This document shows positions 1 to 8,428 of a DNA stretch of 64,000 nt, piece after piece. This DNA is from Candidatus Obscuribacterales bacterium (GTDB taxonomy: Bacteria > Cyanobacteriota > Vampirovibrionia > Obscuribacterales > Obscuribacteraceae), in NCBI GenBank assembly GCA_020054205.1, contig JAGVLS010000020.1, forward strand, positions 180,007 through 244,006, written 5' to 3'. Both the position numbers and the translations under genes were made by a program. The first letter of the stretch is position 1. Each line of letters opens with the position of its first letter. The notes under the pieces were generated by a model. It ran no database searches, was not told where the DNA came from, and saw only the letters and a list, made by a program, of their open reading frames with translations.

Positions 1-1
1 T

Positions 2-973
2 AGTGAACGTTGGTACGCTCCTATTGAAACAGTAGTTGATTGGGAAAATGATGGAGCTGCTATTAAAGAAACGGTGGCTAAAGCTTACCCGTATTTAAAA
101 GGCAATATTGCTTGGGTAGTTAAAAATGAACAATATTATTTTAAAGAAGGACTGACATTTTCTTTTGTCAATACTAAGAATTTATCTGTTAGACGTCTGC
201 CGGCTGGATGCATATTTGATGTGGGTGGTTCTGGTTTATTCGCGTTGAATTCATTGCCTGATTTTGGGCTTGATTTTTATATGGCTTATTTAAATTCAAG
301 TGTAGCTGGTGTATTTGCTCAATTAATTAACCCGACTCTTAATTATCAAGTTGGCGATGTAAAACAAATTCCTATTTTGCCATTAGACAATACAACTAAA
401 GAAAAGCTAGCAAATATAGCTAAGAAATGTCTTGAATTAAAACAAAAACTTTTACGCTTTTCTCTCACAGCAATAAATGCAAATCAGCCTCAAGAACTAA
501 CAGCTATTATAAATGGTGGAAATAATGTAGATTTTAATAAAATATGGACTGATATTAGCTTAGAGCAAAGAAAATATTTGTTTGAATTAGAAAGTTTGGA
601 AAGTCAAATAGATGATTTGATTTTTGCTGCCATCCATAATAATTCTTTTTTTGATCTGGAAACTATCAATGAGTTAAAAGCATTAAGTCTAAAACAAGTA
701 AGTAAGCGCATTTCTAGTCCAATATTTCCAGTTTCTAAAAAAGACTTTGCTAAGCTGGTTGTTTTTCACTGTTTGAAAAGCAAAATTGAGATGGAAATAT
801 CTAATACCATTGAGCTGGCTCTGGAAATGTGCATTGAGGGAGATTTAGAAATGTCCATTGAGCAAGCTTTAGAAATGCCAGTTGATAAATATATAGAAAC
901 TGAGCTAGATAAAGACCAAAATAAATGGTTTTACAAATCACCAATGATAAAAAGTTCAAAGAAAAACAATTAA
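2..973 (+). CDS. pglX: PglX-like adenine-specific DNA methyltransferase, C-terminal part (5' end outside window)
   Basis: The frame is open from base 2, so the gene enters from the left and only its last 323 codons are here. The peptide has WYAPIETVVDWENDG near the start, then YYFKEGLTFSFV, a P-G-IFDVGGSGLF block and NPTLNYQVGDVKQIPILP. This series is typical of the C-terminal target-recognition half of PglX, the N6-adenine methyltransferase of BREX phage-defence systems, and of related Eco57I-type enzymes. The SAM-binding and NPPY motifs would lie upstream. The C-terminus has an acidic stretch with three imperfect ALEM-type units (nt 810-880). No other BREX gene follows, so any remainder must lie to the left. 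The family call is from remembered motifs; an orphan type II R-M enzyme is the alternative. Confidence 0.72.
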   Translation, partial: SERWYAPIETVVDWENDGAAIKETVAKAYPYLKGNIAWVVKNEQYYFKEGLTFSFVNTKNLSVRRLPAGCIFDVGGSGLFALNSLPDFGLDFYMAYLNSSVAGVFAQLINPTLNYQVGDVKQIPILPLDNTTKEKLANIAKKCLELKQKLLRFSLTAINANQPQELTAIINGGNNVDFNKIWTDISLEQRKYLFELESLESQIDDLIFAAIHNNSFFDLETINELKALSLKQVSKRISSPIFPVSKKDFAKLVVFHCLKSKIEMEISNTIELALEMCIEGDLEMSIEQALEMPVDKYIETELDKDQNKWFYKSPMIKSSKKNN

Positions 974-1021
974 ATTTCAAAATTAATATAGCAGTTCTGC
1001 TAAGTCTTTTCAGCGCTAGCA

Positions 1022-1057
1022 AAAAGGTCAGAAAAATTACAATTTTTCTGACCTTTT
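1022..1057. terminator. 17-bp perfect hairpin between convergent genes
   Basis: Arms 1022-1038 and 1041-1057 are exact inverse complements with a 2-nt loop. The arms carry A runs on one side and T runs on the other, so either strand ends in a T tract. It lies between the pglX-like stop (973) and the stop of the minus-strand gene at 1217, fitting a bidirectional intrinsic terminator. A further copy of the right arm (TTTTTCTGACCTTTTT) lies at 1124-1139. Confidence 0.6.
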
Positions 1058-1216
1058 CCTTATGTGTGCAATTCCAGCTTGATGGCTAGTCGTTGTTGTA
1101 TTGTTTTGTCAGAATTTTGTTTGTTTTTCTGACCTTTTTACGATTGTTAGAAAGTAGTCCGGACTAGATTTAAATTGGAGAGTAGATATAAATTGGATTG
1201 TAAAGAAGCGGTGATT

Positions 1217-1906
1217 TTAATAGTCTTCTTTAACTTTCTCATAGTCATTTTTTATCCAGCTATAACCAGCGTCAATATTAGTGCCTGCTATATAGTCTGC
1301 TTCAAAGCCTACTTGTTGCCTTTCAGATTTGCTAGGAAATGTTAGTCCAGGATTTCCATTTAAACCTTCAATAGCTGAAATTATTGTGCGATTAAATTCA
1401 CCACCACCAGTGGTGCTTATCACTTGAGCATCAATTGTCCGATTGCGAGTGACAACAATGCGTATAGTTGCACGGCCGGGAGTACGTGCATTTTCAGACC
1501 AATTATCATAAATTGCTTTTGATAATTGTTTGTGCCAACGTTCCCAAGCCAACACTAATTCACGTGAACTACGTTCTGCACCTAAATCAAAATTCTTTGG
1601 TAATTGTGAAAAATCATTTGAGCTTACCATGCCACCTAATGCTGGTTTACCAGGCATACTTTGCAACGAGGGACTAAAGGCATTTGTATCTATGACATTG
1701 CCTTTTAATGGACCACTATTTCTTGATATACGAGGAGGAGCTATTTGTGGAACATTTGGATTTAAACGTGTGCTTGGTTGCAAACGTAAATTTTCTTCTA
1801 ATACATAACCTTGTAAAACTTCTGCAGAGCTAGGAAGATTAGTAGTAGCAAGCCAAGTTATTGCTATCAATATTGTTGTTATTAAAGCTGTTAAGTGAGT
1901 ATTCAT
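1217..1906 (-). CDS. Exported protein with TonB C-terminal-like domain
   Basis: A 229-residue protein beginning with a hydrophobic signal/anchor (about residues 5-28). A Pro/Asn-rich linker follows, then from about residue 118 a segment with WERWHKQLSKAIYDNW, RATIRIVVTRN and an ISTTGGGEFN-A-I pattern. This resembles the TonB C-terminal fold (TonB_2 type) that lets periplasmic proteins touch outer-membrane partners. No ExbB/ExbD genes are nearby, so energy transduction is not implied; many such proteins are structural. An in-frame TTG at 1933 directly abuts the upstream stop; I prefer the ATG at 1906, which starts the signal peptide cleanly. It follows the TPR gene at 1934-3136 in an apparent operon. 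Confidence 0.6.
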   Translation of the reverse strand: MNTHLTALITTILIAITWLATTNLPSSAEVLQGYVLEENLRLQPSTRLNPNVPQIAPPRISRNSGPLKGNVIDTNAFSPSLQSMPGKPALGGMVSSNDFSQLPKNFDLGAERSSRELVLAWERWHKQLSKAIYDNWSENARTPGRATIRIVVTRNRTIDAQVISTTGGGEFNRTIISAIEGLNGNPGLTFPSKSERQQVGFEADYIAGTNIDAGYSWIKNDYEKVKEDY

Positions 1907-1933
1907 AGTTTTTCTCGTGTTTAAATTCTCCAA

Positions 1934-3136
1934 TTAGAAGCCTGTGAATAGTCCAATTAAACTACCGTAAAGAGCACCTCTTAAAGCATTAGACTTCACT
2001 CCACCGGCTGTGCCACGTCCTGTCAATGCACCAATGGCTGCTCCTGTTAAACCACCTATTGCTGCCCGTTTAATTCGTGAGCTGCCATTTCCACCGCCAC
2101 CAAAACCAAATCTTTCAGCAATGCTTGAACTAGAATTGTTTTGTGTAAATGGTGTTATTTCTCCAACAGGAGAATTATCGACATAAGGCGAATTTGAATT
2201 GGAGTTGGAATTAAATTGATCAGATGGAGTAAATGGTATAGGTGGAGCATTTTGTGGCATATTGCCAGCAATAGCGTTGCCTTTAGACAAAGCAGAATCA
2301 ATGGTATGTAGACTTGATTTATATAATTGATTTTCAGGCGCTAATTGAGTTGCTCTGACTAAATAATATCTTGCTTTATCATTATTGCCTTTAGCACGCC
2401 ATGCTTGGCCTAGAGCATAATAAACACTTGGATCGCTTTGACTTTGTGCTTCTATTTGTTCTAAATTATTTATTGCAAAATCATAATTACCGCTTTTATA
2501 AGCAGATGATGCAGCATTTGCTAATTGTTTAAAATGGGCTGCTTGACGTTCTTGAATAATGGCTGTGTGTTCATTCTTCAATTTTTGATCAATAGCCATA
2601 AAGGCTTCTTTAATTTCCATATCATTTGGATTTATGGACAATGCTTTTTGATAATAGTTAAAGGCTTTATTTAAGTCACCTCTTTGCTCAGCAATTGCAC
2701 CTAAATTGAAATTGACGTCTATATTATTTGGGTCTGTTTTTAAAGCTTTCAGCAAAAGACTTTCTGCTTGATTGGTTTGACCACTAGCATATTTTTGTAA
2801 AGCATCGCGGACTAAATTATTAACGCCATTATTACTGGAATTACTGTTACTGGAATTATTATTACTGGAACTATTTGTGGCAATATTAGATGTGTCATTA
2901 GAATAATTATTAGATTGATTATCTGAATAAGAAAATGGAGAAATACCAGGTGCTTCCAAAGTAGATTTATTTATATATGAAGTATCCAATTGGGGAGCAA
3001 TTGGTGGTAAAAATTTAGACGAAGTATTAGAGTTATCAATTGTTGCAGCAAAAACTGAGATTTGTGTTTGGGCAACAAACGATAAAGCTATAAATAGAAC
3101 AATAATCAACCTATAAGAGGCTGTCCAAGCAAACAT
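1934..3136 (-). CDS. Exported tetratricopeptide-repeat protein with C-terminal glycine zipper
   Basis: 400 residues. An N-terminal signal peptide ends around FAATIDN (residue 32), followed by an Asn/Ser-rich low-complexity stretch (about 75-105). TPR units span about 108-185 and 200-270, for example LLKALKTDPNNIDVNFNLG and YYQKALSINPNDMEIKEAF. The tail (about 355-400) is a glycine zipper with repeated AIGGLTGAAIGALTG-type steps, usual for membrane insertion or oligomerisation. It is probably a periplasmic scaffold co-expressed with the TonB-like protein that starts 27 bp downstream. The substrate or partner cannot be told from sequence. Other exported proteins in this window also end in glycine-rich helices. 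Confidence 0.7.
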   Translation of the reverse strand: MFAWTASYRLIIVLFIALSFVAQTQISVFAATIDNSNTSSKFLPPIAPQLDTSYINKSTLEAPGISPFSYSDNQSNNYSNDTSNIATNSSSNNNSSNSNSSNNGVNNLVRDALQKYASGQTNQAESLLLKALKTDPNNIDVNFNLGAIAEQRGDLNKAFNYYQKALSINPNDMEIKEAFMAIDQKLKNEHTAIIQERQAAHFKQLANAASSAYKSGNYDFAINNLEQIEAQSQSDPSVYYALGQAWRAKGNNDKARYYLVRATQLAPENQLYKSSLHTIDSALSKGNAIAGNMPQNAPPIPFTPSDQFNSNSNSNSPYVDNSPVGEITPFTQNNSSSSIAERFGFGGGGNGSSRIKRAAIGGLTGAAIGALTGRGTAGGVKSNALRGALYGSLIGLFTGF

Positions 3137-3164
3137 CTCCCTATTCCTCGATTTACTAATTTGA

Positions 3165-3188
3165 TGGAAACTTGTGGCTAGGTTTCCA
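3165..3188. promoter_or_regulatory. Inverted repeat upstream of the TPR gene
   Basis: TGGAAAC (3165-3171) and GTTTCCA (3182-3188) are perfect 7-bp arms around a 10-nt centre. The element lies 28-52 bp upstream of the minus-strand ATG at 3136, so it sits in the 5' leader or core promoter. An operator or a leader hairpin are both possible; neither is demonstrated. Confidence 0.3.
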
Positions 3189-3315
3189 ATTGAAATGTGA
3201 GACGCTAAGCCTTCTCATCTGTTCCTGTATAAGCTCTAAAAATTGATAAATTTAAGTAAAATGGCTATTTAATGACAATATTATGTTTTATTCAGGACAA
3301 TAATGTGTTTGTTAT

Positions 3316-4509
3316 TTAGACCAATATATTTTCGCCACTGGCGACATAACGTTTTAAAAGAAGAGCTGGTCTAAATCTTTCACCATATATTTCAAATAAT
3401 TGTTCTATTTGAGCTAGGCATTTATCAAATCCAATTTCTGAGGCTAAGGCAAGTGGTCCTTTGCGCATACTAAGTCCTGCCATTAAAGCTGGATCTAAAT
3501 CTTTGACAGTACAAATTTTTTCTTGTAGTGCTAAAAATGCTTCGTTTATCATTGGTAAAAAAAGCCTTTCTGGACAAAAAGGAGCTGTCTTTTGTGTTTT
3601 TATAAATTTGATTTTGGCTAAAAGAGAAGTGATTTCTGGGTTTGTAGCAATAGCTTTTTTTGTTTCTTTGTCATACAAATAAAATCCTGAACCGGTTTTT
3701 TGTCCAAGCATATTTTCTTTTACCATTTCTTCTATAATTTGAGGGACTCTAAATCTTTCACCGTATTCTTGATAATTAAAGCGAGCTACAGCTAGTCCAA
3801 TATCTGCTCCATTCATATCGCGCAAAGCAAGTGGACCTATGGGCATAGCAAAGTCCCGAGCGGCTTTATCTATTTCATCAACACTAGCGATGCCTTCTTG
3901 TAAGCACCATAATGATTCATTCATATAGCGCCCTAATAAGCGATTAACTAAAAATGATGGACATTCTTCTACACGGACAGCTAATTTATCTAGTGACTTG
4001 CCAAAGGCAATTGCAGCTTCAATAGTTTCGTTTGTCGTTTTAAGTCCAGCGATTACTTCCACTAATTTCATGATGTGGGCAGGATTGAAAAAGTGTAGTC
4101 CGACAACTTTGCCGGGACGCTTTGTAAAAGAAGCGATTTTTGTAATGGAAAGAGATGACGTATTAGTAGCTAAAATAGTATGAGGTGGACAAATTGCATC
4201 TAATTCTTCAAACACAATTTTTTTGATGTCTATATTTTCTGAAACAGCTTCAATAACTAAATCAATATTATTGAAAGCAGTATAATCGGTGCTAGTGGAA
4301 AGCAAGTTTTTTGCTGCTTGGGCATCACTTTCGCCCAAGCCTCTTTTTACAAGCGTTGCTAAAAATCTATCAATTTTAGCGATACCAGTTTGTATGAACT
4401 CTTGATTTACATCTTTAAGTACGACAGTAAACTTATGAACAATAAGACAAGCGGCAATTGCAGCTCCCATAGTTCCAGCTCCAATTACAGCCACCTTTTC
4501 TATGTGCAT
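3316..4509 (-). CDS. 3-hydroxyacyl-CoA dehydrogenase
   Basis: 397 residues. It oxidises 3-hydroxyacyl-CoA to 3-ketoacyl-CoA with NAD+, in fatty-acid beta-oxidation or the reductive butyrate-type direction. The Rossmann motif IGAGTMGAAIAA lies at residues 9-20, and the family signature HFFNPAHIMKLVEVI, including the catalytic-loop His, is near 139. The NAD-binding domain covers about 5-185. Two helical C-terminal (3HCDH) domains follow, about 187-283 and 310-395, the same order as the dehydrogenase half of FadB/FadJ but without the hydratase half. No thiolase or crotonase is adjacent, so the pathway direction is open. Monocistronic, with its own upstream region. Confidence 0.9.
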   Translation of the reverse strand: MHIEKVAVIGAGTMGAAIAACLIVHKFTVVLKDVNQEFIQTGIAKIDRFLATLVKRGLGESDAQAAKNLLSTSTDYTAFNNIDLVIEAVSENIDIKKIVFEELDAICPPHTILATNTSSLSITKIASFTKRPGKVVGLHFFNPAHIMKLVEVIAGLKTTNETIEAAIAFGKSLDKLAVRVEECPSFLVNRLLGRYMNESLWCLQEGIASVDEIDKAARDFAMPIGPLALRDMNGADIGLAVARFNYQEYGERFRVPQIIEEMVKENMLGQKTGSGFYLYDKETKKAIATNPEITSLLAKIKFIKTQKTAPFCPERLFLPMINEAFLALQEKICTVKDLDPALMAGLSMRKGPLALASEIGFDKCLAQIEQLFEIYGERFRPALLLKRYVASGENILV

Positions 4510-4634
4510 ATAGTCCCCAATTTGTTTAGTTGGTCATAAAAACTTGACAGCAAATGTCTACGCCAGCCTTCCTTTTATTATCCGTTATTGACGGCAGAAT
4601 CATACGAGATTTCTATAAGGGTAGATTTAACCTC

Positions 4635-4664
4635 TTGACTTCTTTCTAATCATTAAAATACTAT
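4635..4664 (+). promoter_or_regulatory. Sigma70-type promoter for the gene at 4794
   Basis: TTGACT (4635-4640), an 18-nt spacer and TACTAT (4659-4664) match a vegetative promoter well. Transcription would start near 4671, giving a leader of about 120 nt before the ATG at 4794. The leader contains AGGACATTGTCCT (4781-4793), a palindrome touching the start codon that could affect translation. Confidence 0.5.
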
Positions 4665-4793
4665 GGATTTTCACTAACACTTCGTTATCATAGCGGCAGG
4701 TTGTTTGTGCATTTTTGAACTATAACAAAAAAGATTCCGAGTGGGGATCTCTAATTCCATGTGTTTAGAGCGGAGGACGCAGGACATTGTCCT

Positions 4794-5279
4794 ATGCGTT
4801 TAAAGAATATGTATATTTACATACTCATAGCTTTAGAACTAGCTGTTTTGTACACAGTATTTTGGTACTTGTACATACGTAAGCCAAGTCATAGAGAAAG
4901 GATTGTTGGTAATCCTTGGGGATTATATGAAGGCGTGGATACAGATTCTAAGCATTTTGAAAAAATGACTTTTGGCGGTATCCATGATGACAGCCTTTCT
5001 TGGCTACCAACTGATTATGATGAAATTCATTATGATGGTTTAAATCAGGACTTCTATCACAAATTCAATAATCGTGAGCTCCATCAAATTAAGATGATGG
5101 AACATGCTTATTTAAATAATGATTTGCAGCAAGTATTGCCTGAAGATATTGAATTGATTTTTGATCACAAGACAAATAGTTATAAACTAGCTAAACAAGC
5201 TATTGAAGGTAAGTCTTTGCTAGTAAAATTTGCCTTGCTTTTAGATCGAAAATTAAGCAAGCTGAATGTAAAGCCATAG
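4794..5279 (+). CDS. Small single-pass membrane protein with acidic soluble tail
   Basis: 161 residues from the ATG at 4794; an in-frame GTG at 4761 would add 11 residues, but the ATG starts right at the membrane helix. Residues 5-28 (YIYILIALELAVLYTVFWYL) form one transmembrane segment followed by RKPSHRER, suggesting N-out/C-in topology. The remaining ~130 residues are acidic and Tyr/Asp-rich (WLPTDYDEIHYDGLNQDFYH) and probably cytoplasmic. I recognise no family. A hairpin-like TTACCTTA/TAAGGTAA pair lies just after the stop (about 5305-5331). Confidence 0.6.
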   Translation: MRLKNMYIYILIALELAVLYTVFWYLYIRKPSHRERIVGNPWGLYEGVDTDSKHFEKMTFGGIHDDSLSWLPTDYDEIHYDGLNQDFYHKFNNRELHQIKMMEHAYLNNDLQQVLPEDIELIFDHKTNSYKLAKQAIEGKSLLVKFALLLDRKLSKLNVKP

Positions 5280-5340
5280 TCTTGGTGAAATAGCGTTTCA
5301 ATTATTACCTTACTTTATGAACATAAGGTAAAATGCAAGC

Positions 5341-6339
5341 ATGGAAAATAAACAAATTATTGTTGACATCAAAGGGCTAAGAAAATACTTTCCAATTAAA
5401 AAAGGATTTTTCAATAAAGAAATTGGACAGGTAAGAGCTTTAGATGGTGTTGATCTAAAAGTATATGATGGTGAAACAATTGGGCTGGTTGGTGAATCAG
5501 GCTGTGGTAAATCAACATTAGGTAGGGTAATGCTTAGGCTGTTACCAGCTACTTCTGGCACAGTGGATGTGCTTGGCAAAAATGTTCATTCATTGAATTC
5601 TAAAGAAATGAAAGAATTACGTCGTCATATGCAAATTGTTTTTCAAAATCCACATGCGAGCCTTGATCCACGTATGACTGTTGGACAAAGTATTGCTGAG
5701 CCATTGGAAGTACATAAAATATGTTCTGGTATTGCTTTAAGACAAAAAGTTGTGCAATTAATGGATTTAGTTGGACTAGCTTCTAGTATGTATGATCGTT
5801 ATCCACATGAATTTTCTGGTGGACAAAGACAACGGGTTGGGATTGCACGAGCAATTGCTCTTAATCCACGTATTATTATTGCTGATGAGCCAGTATCAGC
5901 ATTGGATGTTAGTGTACAAGCACAAATTTTAAATTTATTTGCTGATTTAAAAAAAGAATTCAATCTTACATATATTTTCATTGCTCATAATCTTGATGTT
6001 GTGCGCTATATAAGCGATCGTATTGCTGTTATGTATTTGGGCAAAATTGTAGAAATTGGTAAATGTATTGATGTTTATGAGAATCCACTTCATCCTTATT
6101 CTAAAGCTTTGATTAGTGCTGCTCCTATTCCTGATCCAGCTTTTGATCGCAGCAAGCGCATTATTTTACAAGGTGATTTGCCTAGTCCGTCAGATCCGCC
6201 GCCTGGCTGTTCTTTCCATACACGTTGTCCAATGGTGGAAGATAAATGTAGAATAGAAGAGCCAGATTTAAGAGAAATTGTCCCTGGTCGCTTTTCTGCC
6301 TGCCATTTTGCTGAATCATTATTGGTAAAGCAAAACTAG
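5341..6339 (+). CDS. Oligopeptide/dipeptide-type ABC transporter ATP-binding protein (OppF/DppF-like)
   Basis: 332 residues. Walker A GESGCGKST is near residue 51, a Q-loop at VFQNP, the signature FSGGQRQR near 158, Walker B IIIADEP near 180 and the switch His in FIAHN. The C-terminal ~70 residues have the oligo_HPY extension with GDLPSPSDPPPGCSFHTRCP, including the Cys pair seen in OppD/OppF ATPases, which may bind a metal centre in some members. It would power uptake of peptides or nickel as the F-type subunit. Unusually, no permease, binding protein or OppD partner is adjacent, so it must pair with subunits encoded elsewhere. SD AAGGT precedes the ATG. Confidence 0.9.
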   Translation: MENKQIIVDIKGLRKYFPIKKGFFNKEIGQVRALDGVDLKVYDGETIGLVGESGCGKSTLGRVMLRLLPATSGTVDVLGKNVHSLNSKEMKELRRHMQIVFQNPHASLDPRMTVGQSIAEPLEVHKICSGIALRQKVVQLMDLVGLASSMYDRYPHEFSGGQRQRVGIARAIALNPRIIIADEPVSALDVSVQAQILNLFADLKKEFNLTYIFIAHNLDVVRYISDRIAVMYLGKIVEIGKCIDVYENPLHPYSKALISAAPIPDPAFDRSKRIILQGDLPSPSDPPPGCSFHTRCPMVEDKCRIEEPDLREIVPGRFSACHFAESLLVKQN

Positions 6340-6438
6340 TTTTATAAGACAAATTACCTAAATTTTGTTTGAACATTTGATTAATATCTCAATTAGACGG
6401 GGAATATTAGTTTCAACATGCTTTAAGGAGGGTTTTTA

Positions 6439-7317
6439 ATGAAGTGCTGGCAATGCTTAGCATCGCTCGTTACAGCCTTTATATGCTGTTTCCTCCTAAC
6501 ATTAGAAGCTCGGTGCCAAGGTAAAGGGTGGGCTTTATTCCAAACTTCCCAACAAGGAGATATGTATATTTATTGCAGCAAAAATGGACTAGCCGCAGTA
6601 AATAAAAAGGTTGGATGTACTTTAGTAACTCGAGCACCAAAATGGAATGTAATTTTATACAACGACAAAACCAAAGTTTATTATTCAGCTACTCTTAAAG
6701 AATGGATGGGAGAAGCAGAACATAAGGCACAAGCCAAAGATAAAGTTCAACCCAAAAAAGATAATAGTGTGCCCCCTAGAAAAGTAGGCAGTGGTAGCAT
6801 TGCTGGTATAAGAGCAGTGCAATATATTGTCAACAATCCGGATGCATTTCCTGATGCGAAACGAACAGAATTGTGGATGAGCAATGATATGGAAGTGCCT
6901 AATCAACTAACACAAATTTTAGGACGTGCTTATGGTGTTAATTTAGGCAATATCTCAGGTTTTCCACTTAGATTCTCATATATTGATTTTAAAGGGAAAC
7001 GTACTGTGTTGTTGAATACGCTTAAAACCCAAGCACAAGTTATACCAAGCGTTTCATTTAATTATCCAGCGCATTATAAACGTGTGGAGAATGAGTTGTT
7101 AGTGGTAATGGATGAAAATAATAAAGAAACTCTCAATAGTTTTTTAAATGATCCAGCATCGCAACGAGAAATAACACGTCTATTAGATAGTGAAAATATT
7201 ACTGTTAATACTAAAAGTGTTAGAACAAAAACAGCGTCATCAAATAAAAAATTAAATACTAGTGACGCTGAATTACAAAAATATATGGATTTATTCAAAA
7301 GTCTTCAACAAAAATAA
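6439..7317 (+). CDS. Exported hypothetical protein
   Basis: 292 residues with a strong Shine-Dalgarno (AAGGAGG, 10 nt before ATG). The signal peptide is residues 1-26 (Cys-rich core ending EARCQ). The mature N-terminal half (about 27-100) looks beta-rich (MYIYCSKNGLAAVN, WNVILYNDKTKVYYSA). It resembles periplasmic proteins that recognise a carrier or lipid, but no confident family emerges. A Lys-rich linker (about 95-115) and a second mixed domain (about 120-225) follow, with a charged helical tail. Appears monocistronic. Role unknown. Confidence 0.6.
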   Translation: MKCWQCLASLVTAFICCFLLTLEARCQGKGWALFQTSQQGDMYIYCSKNGLAAVNKKVGCTLVTRAPKWNVILYNDKTKVYYSATLKEWMGEAEHKAQAKDKVQPKKDNSVPPRKVGSGSIAGIRAVQYIVNNPDAFPDAKRTELWMSNDMEVPNQLTQILGRAYGVNLGNISGFPLRFSYIDFKGKRTVLLNTLKTQAQVIPSVSFNYPAHYKRVENELLVVMDENNKETLNSFLNDPASQREITRLLDSENITVNTKSVRTKTASSNKKLNTSDAELQKYMDLFKSLQQK

Positions 7318-7408
7318 ATGTTACAAATAAGCGTTTCTTAATTACTTCTTTCCTAATTCTTAACCCAATTGTCGGAAGATGTAATTAGTAGTGTTTGGAG
7401 TAAAACTT

Positions 7409-7522
7409 ATGGGATTTATCGAAGGTATTTTGGTAATCGTAAGTGCCACAGCTATTGCTGTTTGGATTAATGATAATTTTTCCGTTGGTGATTATGAATT
7501 TGACGGCTTTGCTGAAAAATAG
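7409..7522 (+). CDS. 37-residue single-pass membrane peptide
   Basis: A short ORF with ATG at 7409, TTGGAG about 7 nt upstream and TAG at 7520-7522. It encodes MGFIEGILVIVSATAIAVWI followed by NDNFSVGDYEFDGFAEK. Residues 4-20 form a hydrophobic helix and the tail is acidic. The good ribosome site and amphipathic composition suggest a real small membrane protein rather than chance. It ends 9 bp before the stop of the convergent minus-strand gene. No known family. Confidence 0.5.
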   Translation: MGFIEGILVIVSATAIAVWINDNFSVGDYEFDGFAEK

Positions 7523-7530
7523 AAGGCATT

Positions 7531-8346
7531 TTATACATTAGTTTTAGGGCGTAAATTAGTGATGCTGCCGTCGGTGCGATACCATGTGGCACCAAATACA
7601 CCTTTTTCAATAATTTCATCATAAATACTAAAAACACATTTACCTGGACCTACACCAGCTTCATCTAAAAGTGGTTGAGTCCATTTTCTAAGGGTTAAAA
7701 TTCTAGTTTCATTACCGGTTACAACCCAAATTGGACAACCAGTTTTAAGGAAAGAACGTATTTTTGGATCCCAATGTCTTGTTTGGCGAAAATTTCCTGT
7801 ATCCATTTCTAGAAGTACTTTAATTGGCTCACCGCCCGGATAATTAAAAGTGATTGTGGCATCAGCTTGTTGTTGACTTGAGTCATTATCTGAGGATAAT
7901 TCTTGCCAAAACTCTTTGCCTGTAGCCCAAGAAAGATTGTTTATAATATTTTGTTGTTCTGATGACAAAAGAGAAAGCCTGATATCTACTAAGCGTAAAA
8001 AATGTTCTTTATGATATGAGTGTGGTGGTCCGGTTGGAATTGTTTCCCATGATATTCCATGATGTTGCTCAAGAGCACGTGCACCAGCTGTAGTCAAAAA
8101 ATATATTAATTCCGGACGACCTCTGCCTTCCATGCGTCCACTTGAACTAGCCCCAGTAAAGCCACCTTGTTGAATACGTCTTAAACGTTTGCGAGCAGTT
8201 TCATAACTTATTTCCGGGAAGCAAAGGGCTGCTAATTGACTAGAACTTATTGCTCTGTGCAAATACAATTGCACTAAAGAAGTAATGTCCCTATCTGTTA
8301 GGACGAGATTGTGTTTTTTGGATTTTACAAATAGTTTTTCAGTCAT
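7531..8346 (-). CDS. Replication-relaxation family protein
   Basis: 271 residues. The N-terminal half is a winged-helix: LTDRDITSLVQLYLHRAISS, then a ...SYETARKRLRRIQQGGF recognition-helix-like stretch and GRPELIYFLTTAGARAL. The C-terminal half (about 130-260) has the mixed alpha/beta region with VLLEMDTGNFRQTRHWDPKI and IWVVTGNETRILTL. This combination matches the replication-relaxation family found on conjugative plasmids and integrative elements, where members are thought to act in initiation or processing at the transfer origin. It is the last gene of the minus-strand transfer block, 82 bp after the VirD4-like gene. It is the nearest thing to a DNA-processing gene here, since no relaxase is visible. 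Confidence 0.75.
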   Translation of the reverse strand: MTEKLFVKSKKHNLVLTDRDITSLVQLYLHRAISSSQLAALCFPEISYETARKRLRRIQQGGFTGASSSGRMEGRGRPELIYFLTTAGARALEQHHGISWETIPTGPPHSYHKEHFLRLVDIRLSLLSSEQQNIINNLSWATGKEFWQELSSDNDSSQQQADATITFNYPGGEPIKVLLEMDTGNFRQTRHWDPKIRSFLKTGCPIWVVTGNETRILTLRKWTQPLLDEAGVGPGKCVFSIYDEIIEKGVFGATWYRTDGSITNLRPKTNV

Positions 8347-8428
8347 GGGATGTGCGAAGATGCCTACCCAATAATATACCCCAAAAATTGCTAATTTTGC
8401 ATCAAATTAGCTAATTATATTAAGCTAG

